A stretch of DNA of 64,000 nucleotides from Omphiscola glabra (Eukaryota > Mollusca > Gastropoda > Lymnaeidae), in contig OZ024808.1 in assembly GCA_964017045.1 (NCBI GenBank), forward strand, positions 14,562,284 to 14,626,283, in the 5' to 3' direction. The notes beneath the pieces were generated by a model, which saw nothing but the letters and a program-made list of their open reading frames with translations, searched no databases and was not told where the DNA came from. Each line of letters begins with the position of its first letter. Position 1 is the stretch's first letter. A program made the position numbers and the translations under genes. This document shows positions 22,525-33,190 of the stretch, in pieces.

Positions 22525-23381
22525 AAAACGTTTGAGTGTCCCGTGACGGACTCTGTAGTCTGGAACAATCACACAATTACGGATATTGATGTGTCAGTTC
22601 TATTAGACAATCATGTACTTGGTGCAGTATCCAGATGAATGGGCAACGCGACAGGGGTAAAGGCAACCGCAATTTGTATTACAATTTAGTTATATCGACA
22701 TACAAAAGCCAGGTGATGAAACAGCGTTCATGTGGTCATAAGCGTCACCACGTCCAGCGTTGATGTGGTCATAAGCGTCACCATGTCCCTATAGCACGGT
22801 ACAACATTAAGGAGGTTGGGAGCTATGGAGGGGGAAGCTAGTATTCTGGCCCGTTACGGACCAGCCACAAATGCCAAACGCGGTACTATCCCCCAGACAG
22901 ATAATTATAACACAAGGAACAGTGGGAGGGGAGATTACTTTTCATAACACGGGAAGAAGGGGGAGATAATAACTAGAAGAAGTGAGGACACCGGAAGTTT
23001 AAAACTAAATCACCATTATAGCACTAGTCACTAGACTCATTGCATAATGGGGTACAGGTAGCACTAGTCACTAGACAATGTACAATGGAATACTGGTAGC
23101 ACTAGTCAGTGCATAATTGGATACATGTAGCACTAGTCACTAGACTCAACGAGTTATTAGGGAAAGGATATATGGAAGTTAGTGATGGCTTCAAAAAGAA
23201 ATATGTAATGCAGGCACGACAAAGATTTAATTGTATAGAATACATTGCCTATACTATACAGATTTGAGTGAAGATGGCTAGAAGATTAAAAGAAAGTCAA
23301 GTAAATTTCATTTCAAGCTTGCTTTACAATCATGTGATTCCAAAGAAGAACTCACAGTCATGACGTAATTTGATGCCCTTT
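22525..23381. repeat. Gene-free stretch with two small tandem repeats
   Basis: 22,727-22,790 holds two copies of a ~32-bp unit around 'gtggtcataagcgtcacca'. 23,017-23,150 holds about four copies of a 40-50-bp unit beginning 'gtagcactagtcactaga'. I see no exon. Confidence 0.7.
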
Positions 23382-23706
23382 CTATAGGAGACTGCAACTT
23401 TCCTTGTCACCCAGAGTTATCGTTCATACCGGGGAGTACAAAGAAAGTACAAAGATGGCTGCTCAGATGGCGAAAACATGAGTTGAGACGTGGCGAGTTG
23501 ACGAAATTAAGAAATATTTACGGGAATTGCATCAGCCGGTATCTGGAAATAAAGCAGAACTTGTAGATCGGGGACGCGGCTGTGTAGCGTTGCGAATTTG
23601 TGGGGCAAAAAACGAATGTATTTGAGACATTTTTCTAATTTCTAAGTGAAAAAGATTAACAAGGGCAAAAACCCCGGCTTTTTCAGGAAGTTGCAGTCTC
23701 CTATAG
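23382..23706 (+). mobile_element. MITE carrying a decayed SAP-like coding exon
   Basis: The termini ctataggagactgcaacttt (left) and aagttgcagtctcctatag (right) are near-perfect inverted repeats of about 22 bp. CTATAG is present at both edges, so the target duplication could be TA or TATA. Inside, frame +1 reads ATG at 23,455, an in-frame TGA at 23,479-23,481, then on to a stop at 23,623. It contains Trp-Arg-Val-Asp-Glu-Ile-Lys-Lys-Tyr-Leu-Arg and Pro-Val-Ser-Gly-Asn-Lys-Ala-Glu-Leu-Val. That pattern (W-V-EIK-YL----PVSG-KAELV) is the SAP helix-extension-helix motif. I infer that the MITE keeps the promoter and first exon of a larger autonomous element. The superfamily is unknown to me. Confidence 0.65.
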
Positions 23707-25247
23707 TCAAATACGCGTTCACTCTTCGGATAATTTTTAATTTGTTAAAAATTTAATATGGAGCCATATCTGAACAATGATTACTGTTATTATTGAATAG
23801 TCTGAATCATACGCAATATATGTGATTCGGGTTGAAGTATAGAAGCAGTCAATTGATTTAATTGGTTAAAGTATCGAAATACAAGAGAATGCGCCACTAT
23901 ATAAGCCAATATTATAAAAACTGTGTTGTCAAGATTCCAGACTAATCGTATTCAAAATGTATAAGAATGTCATAATAGAGTCGGTGCCCGACTGTTTTCC
24001 CCGATGCCGTAGCAAAGTGGTCAGAAAACTCATTAGTCAAAATAGCCAAAAATCAGCAGCAGGATTTTTAAAAAAATTTGAGAGCCAAATTTCTTTTTCA
24101 GAACCCGTCGAAAACCATATTTTTCTGAGTCAACCCCGATTTGTGGCCGACTGGTCGAGCCGCACTCAGGTCCCTAAGAAGCCGCATGCGGTTTGCCGAC
24201 CACAGCCAAAGCCCATAGACTAATGTCCCGGGAATTCACACGTACAGCTGACCTCAACCGTTTACGTCGCGGGGAGGGGGGGGGGGTGGGGGGAGAGAAG
24301 TCGATTTGTGTTCCTGTCACTGGTAGTGCCCCTCTATACTCAACTGATCTAATTATTAGATCAATTTGTGTCATCTTTGTCTCAACGCCACTGGCCGTTC
24401 GTGTCGTGCCCCCCCCCCCCCCGCACCCTTTCTCTGAGGTAGGTCGACCCTCACGGTGTGACTCTTACTACCACGGGGTGTTATCTGCCAACACGTTTAG
24501 TTTAAAGGGGTGATCGATTAAGGCTGGGACTGTTCGGATACTGACATACTGCGTCCAGTTGAATTCTGGACATGGGTAAGCGCCACACTTTTTTTGTTTA
24601 AAAAAAAAAGCTAATTATTATAATAGACATGTCATGACCATAACACATGAGGATACACTACTCAGTATATTAGGCGTTTACCCATTAATAACGGGAGGTA
24701 ATACATTAGCTATTGATTATTACAAGGTTAACTTCTCTTGATTTTTGCCTATTTAAGCAACATGGGAGTTAAGCATAGTTGCATATCTATCAGATGGAAA
24801 AGTAGATTCATTGATTGGTGGCAGATAAAAAGCGGTGTACACATAAATTTTACAACTAAAGAGGTGCAAACAGATATTTCACAGATATAGATGATCAAAT
24901 GTAAGCCATGGCGTAACAAATATACTTTATTGGGGACATTATACTAATAAGTGGGACAGAATAAAATGACAAGGGGACATAATAATGACAAGGGGACGTA
25001 ATATAATGGTAAGGGGACATGATATATTGACGAGGGGACATACTTTGATTTTTCTATATTCGCAGATCACAGGCAACATGGAAGTGTGCGCCCCCCCCCC
25101 CCCCCCCGCCAATAATATCCTAAAGTCCACATTGAAATAAAAACACCATGTTGGACAAATCTTTTTCAAACTCATACTAAGACATTGTAATTTTTTTTTT
25201 TTTTTTTTTTTTTGGTTTCCTAACAAATAATTTTATTTCATTCTTAC
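23707..25247. other. Intron-side sequence, hAT relic and small repeat
   Basis: If the gene at 25,248 continues, this is its downstream intron; I find no further exon matching phase 1. 24,015-24,205 is a decayed hAT MITE of the family also at 51,547: it shares 'aactcattagtcaaaa', 'gccaaaaatcagcag' and 'gtggccgactgg', with right end gtttgccgaccacag. 24,931-25,050 holds about five copies of an ~18-21-bp unit 'aaggggacataatataatg'. Poly-G/C runs lie near 24,282, 24,410 and 25,090. Confidence 0.6.
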
Positions 25248-27570
25248 CTGAACTTTGCAGGACCAACTTTTTAGATCTATCGCCAGACACGACTAAACTA
25301 CTGGGGTAAGACTTTTCAATCCGCTCCACACTGTCCTGGGATGACTTTGACTGATGGTGGGAGAACCTCAGCTGACCCCCACTTTCCTGGGAGCTTTGGC
25401 TCCGGAGAGAACCTTTGGAACCGTGCCTGGCCTGAAGTCTGAACCCTGCCGGGTCCAAATCTCCGGAGCTGGCCACGATGAGTGGTACGTCTTCCCCGGC
25501 AGATGGCGCCATGGGAGGGGTGATTTGGTGGGAGCCCAGGCCCAACTGCTGAGAGCCGAAAGGATGAGACCTCATGTGCTGCTGGTGATGCATGTACTGC
25601 TGGTACTGCTGGTGGACATCATCCCATGATATGGATCTTGTGTTCTGACCGTGGTATGGTGGTAGGCTTCGTGCAGTGGTTAGGACGTCTACTGGTAGGT
25701 CTCTCTGCGCAGTGTACCTGTCAATAGATTACCATAAAAGTGGCGCTAACTATACTCATTTAATGCACATTACGGTGCTAAGTTGCGGCACTAGTGTAAA
25801 TGAACCTGCTTTGTTTTTTAACATAAACCAGACGCCATTGCTCCCACTACTTTTGTACCAGTACCAAACAATTTCATTTTTTACCACCCAATGTTATAAA
25901 ATTTCTGCCCTGATATATCTGAGTCATATTGAAATAAACAATTTTTTGACATTATGTACCCCCGTCCTCCCCCCACCCAAAAAAATAATTAGTAATAAGT
26001 AAATAAAATAAAAATGAATAAAAACCTTTTATGGCCTCAAGTGCATTTTAAAGGTTATCCAGTGTTATATTAGCTGCACTCACAGGCACTCTTTTCTGTG
26101 TCCCTTCATTCTCCTAAAACTTATTTGCAACAACGATATTCGGGAATATCTCATCCTATACAATAGCTGGCCAATTTTTTTTTTAAAAATGTATTATTGT
26201 GAACAACAGCTCCAATAATGTACCACTCACCTATCATTAGTGAAACTTTCACCACTGAAAGCAGTTTTGACCACCTGCAAGTCCCTTGTTTGTACCCCAG
26301 AAGACACGGTCGTTTTAGGTAGATTCTTTGGCAGCTTCCCCGCGGTGTTCATCTTCAATTCCCACGGCACTCCCTCCGGCTCCGAGTCTACGGAATCGTA
26401 CACAGCAGAGATGCCGTCACTGCTCGTGTCCCTTTGGGAGCTGGGTGCGATGCTCGATGTCAGGCAGCTTTCGGTCGGTATGGGTGAGACCCTGGTGGGG
26501 ATATTGATGGCACTGATCCCCACTGATCTGAAATGGGTTGACGTGTAGCTCCCGAGCTCACCTTGGCCGGTGACGTGTTGCGAGGCGTGAGACGCCTCCA
26601 CATATTCAGAGCTGATGGCTTTGTGGGTGCTCACGGGGGTTTCCCTAGCCACATCACTTGATTTGGCCGCAAGTCTGCCACTCTTGTCTCTGTCTGTCGT
26701 GAAAGAGATGACATCTTCTCCTGCGTGCATCTCTAGTAAATCTACTGACCCCGAGTACCGGATGGCAGAGGGCTGACTCGATATTGTATTCTCGTAAATC
26801 CTTTGGTCTCCGTGCCGGTGGGCAGTCTTCTTGCAAGGGTTGTGTTTCCTGAGATCTGACCGGTAGGAAATCTGCCTCGATTCCAGGGTCTGAAAGTCGG
26901 GGTGGTAGGATGCCAGGAGCAGGGAGTCGGGTTCGAGTGTCGAAGAAGTGACCGGTGTCGTCTCCTGTTTGTCCAGGGCAGGGGGTGGTGGGAACTCTCT
27001 GACCTCAACGCCCGGCGACAGAACCCCTCCTGCACGAAGGTCGCAGGAGGTAAGCGTTCCTTTTTTGACAAGCTCTTTGCCAGATCCACCAAGATCTGAA
27101 TCTCCTAAGTCTTGAACTCCTTCCCAAAATTCCAAAAGATCAGTTCTATCTTTATAACGGGGTTCCAACCCATCCACACTGCCCCTACCCACAGACGAGG
27201 AGGCAACTGCAGGCGGCGGTGGTGGCGGTGAGCGCATTACGGAGCTCAGACCGATGTCGTCTTTCAAAGACTCCATACTTCTCTTCGCCCAGGAAAGATT
27301 GTCTTGGCCGTCATCCATTGATCTCAGCAGGCTGAAGGCCTCCGTCTCTCCGCACTGGGACTCCGCCGACGAGCACGTGAGGTCCTCGACCCTGAGACGC
27401 TTGTATGGGCTTACGAGACCACAGTGATAGTCGTGGTGACGCTGACCCTGGGCGCCCTTCCTGTCCACGGACAAGAGGCTTGTTTCCAGATCATGGTCGA
27501 AGTCGCTGTCTTCTGTGTCATCCAAATCGCTGTCGCTGTCAAGGTCACGGCGTTTCAGACAATTCTCCAT
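25248..27570 (-). CDS. Uncharacterised low-complexity protein, two exons, partial
   Basis: Two minus-strand exons join in phase: 27,577-26,231 (acceptor ...ttttgtacag, donor AG|gtgagtgg) and 25,717-25,248 (acceptor ctattgacag, donor CAG|gtaagaat). The junction makes an Arg codon (AG+G). Translation from the ATG at 27,570 gives 603 codons and runs on into the next intron in phase 1. The first exon is open upstream of this ATG, so an earlier start in a 5' exon is possible. Residues 9-29 are Asp/Glu/Ser-rich, 115-120 are six prolines, about 482-494 are Gln/His-rich, and Ser/Thr is high throughout, so the protein is probably disordered. 'PYKRLR' near residue 55 is a basic patch. I recognise no folded domain or family and assign no function. 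Both donors and the phase match make a real gene likely; the 3' end is missing. Confidence 0.75.
25718..26230 (-). other. Intron between the two exons (513 bp)
   Basis: Bounded by a strong GTGAGT donor and a CAG acceptor on the minus strand, phase 2. AT-rich, with no coding signal. Confidence 0.75.
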
Positions 27571-27577
27571 TACAGAG

Positions 27578-28269
27578 CTGTACAAAAAAAAAAAAAATTT
27601 TAATGAAAGTGGTTTATTTAGACATGAATGTTCGGTATAACTCATCAATGTCATTTGAATATGTCAGTGATTTTTTACGATGATTGCTTTGATTACATGG
27701 ATAAATTTGTTGTTCCTCTATTAGAATTGTTTTTGTTGTTTTTTCTTTTTTTCTATGTTTTTGATTGTTTTTTTGTTGTTGTTTTTTTGTTTTGTTTTTT
27801 TGTAAACAAAAAAGTATTTTTCCGCAGTAAATTGTAGCCTGTGTCAACTCTTTAGCTAGCTAGACCTCCAACTTTATCTGCGCACAAGATCACGGAGATT
27901 TGTTTGCGTGGTTTTTACGTGACAACGTAACAAACAGACCGACGATACACTACTACGGTTTTATATACAAACTTATTTTCGCAATTTTAATATTAGTAGC
28001 GAAGTAGGGATTTGTTCGGCAATGCACTATTTTATTCCATTTACATATTAATTAAATTAAATTAGTATATTTCATAAAATTGTGCAAGTTGTAGGCATTC
28101 GCTTTGTGGTCGTAAAACAGTTTGAACTTGTAAAAACTTGCACATCATGTCCCACGCATACGAGCAGCAGAAATTCTTATCCAAACTCGTCTCAGAGCTT
28201 CGCGAACAAACAAACAAACAAAAAAAAGAAACAAACACGACGTCATTAACCGAGGAGATTTGAGATTAA
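27578..28269. other. Upstream intron or 5' flank of the minus-strand gene
   Basis: The minus-strand polypyrimidine tract and acceptor immediately precede the exon at 27,577, so this DNA is intronic if an upstream exon exists. It is T-rich on the plus strand with a long (T)nG region at about 27,720-27,810. I cannot identify the preceding exon. Confidence 0.55.
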
Positions 28270-28619
28270 AGGGTCGGTTCACACGATCAAATTTTACTTC
28301 AAGTATTTGATGCAATTCGCGTATGAAGCTTTGTCACAACTTTCAAATTACTATTTGATCAAATTCCCCGCACACAAAATAGTGCGTTCATACAACAATT
28401 TGACGCGAAATTAGATCGTGTGAACTGACGCTAAGGGTCGGTTCACACGATCAAATTTCGCGTCAAATTGTTGTATGAACGCACTATTTTGTGCGTGTTT
28501 TTTTTTTTTTTGGGGGGGGGGGGGAATTGGATCAAATAGTAATTTGAAAGTTGTGACAAGGCTTCATACACGAATTGCATCAAATGCTTGAAAGAAAATT
28601 TGACCGTGTGAACCGACCC
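28270..28619. mobile_element. Two PIF/Harbinger-like MITEs in inverted tandem
   Basis: Copy A (28,270-28,431) and copy B (28,435-28,619) are reverse complements of each other over about 160 bp. They share 'gggtcggttcacacgatcaa' ends and inner words such as 'gcgttcatacaacaatttga'. TAA precedes A (28,267-28,269), separates A from B (28,432-28,434) and follows B (28,620-28,622), consistent with a 3-bp TAA target duplication. Copy B contains a T15/G12 insertion near 28,500-28,526. Together they could form one long hairpin. Confidence 0.75.
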
Positions 28620-30153
28620 TAAACCTAACTAAATTGACGCCAAATGTTGAAAAAATATTATTAAAGCATGATGTCCATCCCTCACACTAAAAGCATTTAT
28701 ATCTTTGCTTAGTTATTTTATGTTTTAATTTGGTTCGTTTTAATTTGAATTTAATTAATAAATGAAAGCACGTTACATGTTTTTAAAAAGTTTTTCCACA
28801 TTACACTTCACTACCTTTATAAATTTCAATCTTTCAAAGTGAGTGGCACTATACCGGCTGTAAAATACATTTGGAGTTGATGAATTTGCAAAAAATGAAT
28901 ATCAGGTCAGCAGGGGGTCTACCCAAAACCGAAAAACATGGCAAGTGGTCTAAGAGACAAACAAAAGTTTGGGGACCTCTGGTCTAAGCCCTAAGTTGAA
29001 TACAAAACTTCAATTGATTTTGACTATGAGAAAAGATGTCAAAAGAAATATAAGAAAAAACAAAATGATCTGAAATGTGATAAAAGTGTTTCTTGTTTAT
29101 TTTTTTTTAAAGATATAGTCGACTGAAGACACTTCGGCATTGAAAGAGATGGGCCAGTGTCAATGATTGTTTAGGTAATGACGTGGCCAGCGAGTAAAAT
29201 CACATTTTTTGCCAGTTTGATTTCCATTTAGGACAAGATCCAGCAAAGTTTGTCTTTGATCTGGCGTTTAGATTTTAAAAAAATAAATTCAGTAGCCACT
29301 CAGTTTATAGTGATATGATGTGCCATCCAGCACGTTGCTAGAATTTGGAGGTAAACGTGTGCGATGAAAGATATTGCCGTAATAGCTATAGAAAAAAACA
29401 ACAACTAGTGAAGGGATACACAGTTCTATACTTAAGACTTAACACTACATTTGGCTCTGCGCGACGTGTGGTACCCACTGATGCATCCCAGCGAGCCTCC
29501 ACTGTTCCGTGATCGACCGCGGTCAAACATATGAAAAGGTGTTGCTCCCCTTGATTTACAAAAAAAAAAAAAAATACGCATTTATCTCTATTGAAAGACC
29601 ATTTCAGATGTCACGAATCGTTGCCCCTGGGTCGTCCCAGAGTGGATTGTCCACCCGCTGCTTACGTAGGTGTCGTCGGTGAGCAGCGGGATAACGTTCC
29701 CGGAGACTGTTGACCCATACCTGACCGTATTTTCTCGCCCCTGTTTACGAAACATGTCATATTTGTGGACACGTTCAGCGCCGTGAATACCTTCAAACCG
29801 CTTACCGTCACAGATACACTCCAAACAGCCCGTAGACTCACTTTCAGCCACCAATCACCCGTTTCCTGACCGACGTGTCAACAGTTGAAAGAGCAGAAAG
29901 GAAGAACTGTATAACATTACAGGTTTTCGTTGAGCAATTCCGGCCGGGAGAAATGTACCGCGAATTCCCGTTTGAGAATATCAATATTTTTATATCTTTA
30001 TCCTACGGTGGAGGTGGATATCCAGCACTATCCACCATATCGTGTATGTATTACATACTGATGATCAGATACACCAAAAGCTAAAGTCTTATACACGGTG
30101 ACGGCTAGAGGATGATGGTATATGTTATGTGGTGTGGTATGAATAGTGTATGG
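28620..30153. other. No confident gene; hAT footprint and one possible exon
   Basis: 28,947-28,988 shows ggtctaag twice, flanking a 26-bp remnant that ends agtttggggacctct, the reverse complement of a hAT-like terminus. It looks like a nearly fully deleted insertion. At 29,588-29,850 a minus-strand frame of about 85 codons ends Met-Val-Phe-Gln-stop with even codon use, but it has no recognised domain and no clear acceptor; I rate it about 0.2 as an exon. Confidence 0.45.
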
Positions 30154-30526
30154 GAGGGGTGGGCAAACTACGGTCCAGCAACTGATATTATGCGGCCCTG
30201 GAAGGCATTTAGAAATACAAAAAAAAAAACATTTTTAAGTATTTTGTTGAATTTTACGGAATTTCATGTACCGTTATGATTGTGTTAACATTTTTGGTCA
30301 AATTTCTTTCTTCTTTTCCTTCTTTATTTATTTTCGTTTTTTTTGTTTTGTTTTTTTTTTTTGCAGTCCTTGACTTTTGTCATGTAACGCTAAAATGCGA
30401 ATTTACCGATTTTACTACAGAGAAATGTTTATCGACATGTAAAAATTGGACATAATATACATGCGGTCCCCCAATAGCTTTACATTTGTCAATGCGGCCC
30501 TCCGCATACAAGTTTGCCCACCCCTA
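30154..30526. mobile_element. hAT MITE with perfect 8-bp TSD
   Basis: The termini gaggggtgggcaaacta and agtttgcccacccccta-type right end (agtttgcccacccct, then a) are inverted repeats. gtgtatgg flanks the element exactly at 30,146-30,153 and 30,527-30,534. Length is 373 bp. The subterminal 'tgcggccc' words on both sides resemble the 'gcgggcc' words of hAT/Charlie ends. No coding capacity. Confidence 0.85.
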
Positions 30527-30681
30527 GTGTATGGTGAAGGGGGCCGGGGAAGGGGGAGGGGGCAAAGCTAAAATAAAGATAAACGACCCTTGTCTCATCC
30601 AAATAAATTTTGGGAGATAGAGGATATAGAGTGTTGAGCAGAAGATAGAGAAGCAGGTGTCGAAGAGGCATGGGGGGTGAG

Positions 30682-30719
<38 letters not shown>

Positions 30720-31457
30720 AAAGATAAGGAGGCTGTCGAGAAACAAGCACCGGTAAGATTTTAGGTTACTCCCAACGTCGAAGATACGGCTGACTGGCAG
30801 GTCAGAGAGCCCAACAGGAGTAAAGTGCGTATGTAAAGATTAGCAATTAGCCTTAATCAGCTACTTGCGACGAGGAGGTTGTTTCCACTGTAATCAGCCC
30901 ATGGTGAGCATCAAAACAAAGAGGACGAGACGTTGATAACGTCTTTGCGTGGACAGCGATGTGTCGGTTGGCGTGCAGCCGCGTTGTCGCGTGTATGAAA
31001 TTAGATTATTCGAATATTTGAAATAAAGTTAAATGTTTTTAAAGTATGGTGTACGTTTATGTCAGCAAATGATAAACGGTTTAACTTAAGCAGCGCTGGA
31101 AGTTAAATGTCCAAGACAGCTTTTTAGAAACGTAAGTCCAACATTCTGGGGCATATGAGGGCGGGGAATGAAGAGTGCGCACTTATTTTCTTTTTTTTGG
31201 AAGGGGGGGATTTTCGGTCCCCTGCAAAGACTACATATAGCTTATGTATTATGTGTGTTCTGTATATTTTGTGGTTTTCGTGAGTGAGAGGCAGTAAAAC
31301 CCGGGGGGGGGGGGGAGTCACTAACTCTATAGCGACTCCATTGCCTACAATATTGGCGATTCAACTCATTATTTTAATTAGTCATACACGCCTTTAAAAA
31401 AAATACAAACGCTAACTACGCCTATGACGCAAATGACATATTGATTCGTGTCATTTA
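30527..31457. other. No gene seen
   Basis: Unique sequence with a (GA)n tract at about 30,688-30,715 and a G14 run near 31,301. No exon is supported. Confidence 0.5.
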
Positions 31458-31886
31458 GGTCAAGATTCGTAACAGGACGAAATGGTACAGGCAATGGCCA
31501 AACACGACCGCCAGATGTGTCTTCGCCCACTCCTAGCAGACAAGACCCATGTTGGGGGTTATGTCGCAGGCAGCATAGTCTAGTGACGCAGGTGCGCACA
31601 GAACACTGCCCCGTCGGCAAATACTTCTGGAGGCTAGATAACAACAGGGACCCTACCTGTCAGTATTGCAGCCTGGTCACGGAAATACTACCGCACATGT
31701 TGACCAAATTTCCCTGACTAGATGTTCCGGGGGAAGCCAGGGCCGTTGGAGAGCCCTGCGTGAGGAAAATGTTATATGGCTCAGCTCAACAGATGGAGCT
31801 GCCAGTGTATTAGCCGGGGTCAAAAGAGAGTAATATCAGACCCTCACCAGAATATGTGCGTTAGTGAGGTCAAGATTCGTAACAGC
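31458..31886 (+). pseudogene. LINE ORF2 carboxy-terminal relic with possible TSD
   Basis: A plus-strand frame ending at 31,717 encodes about 40 residues with Val-Arg-Thr-Glu-His-Cys-Pro-Val-Gly-Lys-Tyr-Phe and Pro-Thr-Cys-Gln-Tyr-Cys, ending Leu-Thr-Lys-Phe-Pro-stop. This matches the RTGHC...L-R...D--C--C-----T--H----C motif at the end of ORF2 in several non-LTR clades (Jockey/I/R1-like), with some key residues replaced. The 19-bp sequence aggtcaagattcgtaacag occurs at both 31,458-31,476 and 31,868-31,886, and could be the insertion's target duplication. The copy is truncated and dead. Confidence 0.6.
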
Positions 31887-32004
31887 AAATTTACGACCAG
31901 GACCGCCAGCCGTGACAGTAACAATAATGTATAATGGGAAGAGAACCTTCAATCCGCTTCTTGTCTAAATAATTACTTATTGGTTTAAGCATTCACCTCT
32001 AGTT

Positions 32005-32770
32005 GAGTCTATATTCTACAACCGATTGGAATGAGTCTATATTCTACAACCGATTAGAATGAGTCTATATTCTACAACCGATTGGAATGAGTCTATATTC
32101 TACAACCGATTGGAAGGAGTCTATATCTACAACCGATTAGAATGAGTCTATATTCTACAACCGATTAGAATGAGTCTATATTCTACAACCGATTGGAACG
32201 AGTCTATATCTACAACCGATTAGAATGAGTCTATATTCTACAACCGATTAGAATGAGTCTATATTCTACAACCGATTGGAACGAGTCTATATCTACAACC
32301 GATTAGAATGAGTCTATATTCTACAACCGATTGGAATGAGTCTATATTCTACAACCGATTGGAAGGAGTCTATATCTACAACCGATTGGAATGAGTCTAT
32401 ATTCTACAACCGATTAGAATGAGTCTATATTCTACAACCGATTGGAACGAGTCTATATCTACAACCGATTAGAATGAGTCTATATTCTACAACCGATTGG
32501 AATGAGTTTATATTCTACAACCGATTGGAAGGAGTCTATATCTACAACCGATTGGAATGAGTCTATATTCTACAACCGATTGGAATGAGTTTATATCTAC
32601 AACCGATTGGAATGAGTCTATATCTACAACCGATTGGAATGAGTCTATATCTACAACCGATTTGAAAGTGTCTATATCTACAACCGACCGGAATATGTCT
32701 ATATATCCGATCGGAATGAGTCTATATCTACAACTGATCGAAATGAGTCTATACCCACAACAGGTTGGAA
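32005..32770. repeat. ~26-28-bp minisatellite, about 28 copies
   Basis: Unit 'gagtctatattctacaaccg' plus attggaat, alternating with a 2-bp shorter form (tatatctacaac) in partly regular order, so higher-order patterns are visible. Right-hand copies are more diverged. Frames through it are artefacts. Confidence 0.95.
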
Positions 32771-32836
32771 TAGCAACCAATAACAAACAATATTATTGAT
32801 CATTTTATGGTGAGACACAAACCCCGTTTCCCGTCA

Positions 32837-33190
32837 TTTGGCCTGACAACCACAGGGACCCACAGCTTTACACATATTTGGCCTGACAACCACGGACACC
32901 CACAGCTTTACACATATTTGGCCTGACAACCACGGGGACCCCAGCTTTACACATATTTGGCCTGACAACCACAGAGACCCACAGCTTTATACATATTTGG
33001 CCTGACAACCACAGGAACCCACAGCTTTACACATATTTTGCCTGACAACCACGGGGACCCCAGCTTTACACATATTTGGCCTGACAACCACAGGGACCCA
33101 CAGCTTTACAAATATTTGACGTGACAACCACGGGGACCCCAGCTTTACACATATTTGGCCCGACAATCACGGGGACCCCAGCTTTACACA
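32837..33190. repeat. ~40-bp tandem repeat, about nine copies
   Basis: Unit 'tttggcctgacaaccacagg' plus 'gacccacagctttacacata', with copies shortened by 1 bp. Starts about 65 bp after the preceding array. Confidence 0.95.

Noticed and set aside
22116..22572. Repetitive 'FDRKKFRRRK' and 'RNFVDRKLIDGNLIE' frames
   Set aside because: Several frames on both strands are open at once because the foldback units lack stops; they lie wholly within a TIR element.
25660..25700. tRNA A-box-like 'gcagtggttaggacgtct' on the plus strand of the second exon
   Set aside because: No B box follows within a suitable distance and no SINE body is seen; it is probably chance within coding sequence.
31980..33190. 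CRISPR-like look of regularly repeated arrays
   Set aside because: Units are contiguous with no unique spacers, the context is eukaryotic, and no cas genes are present.
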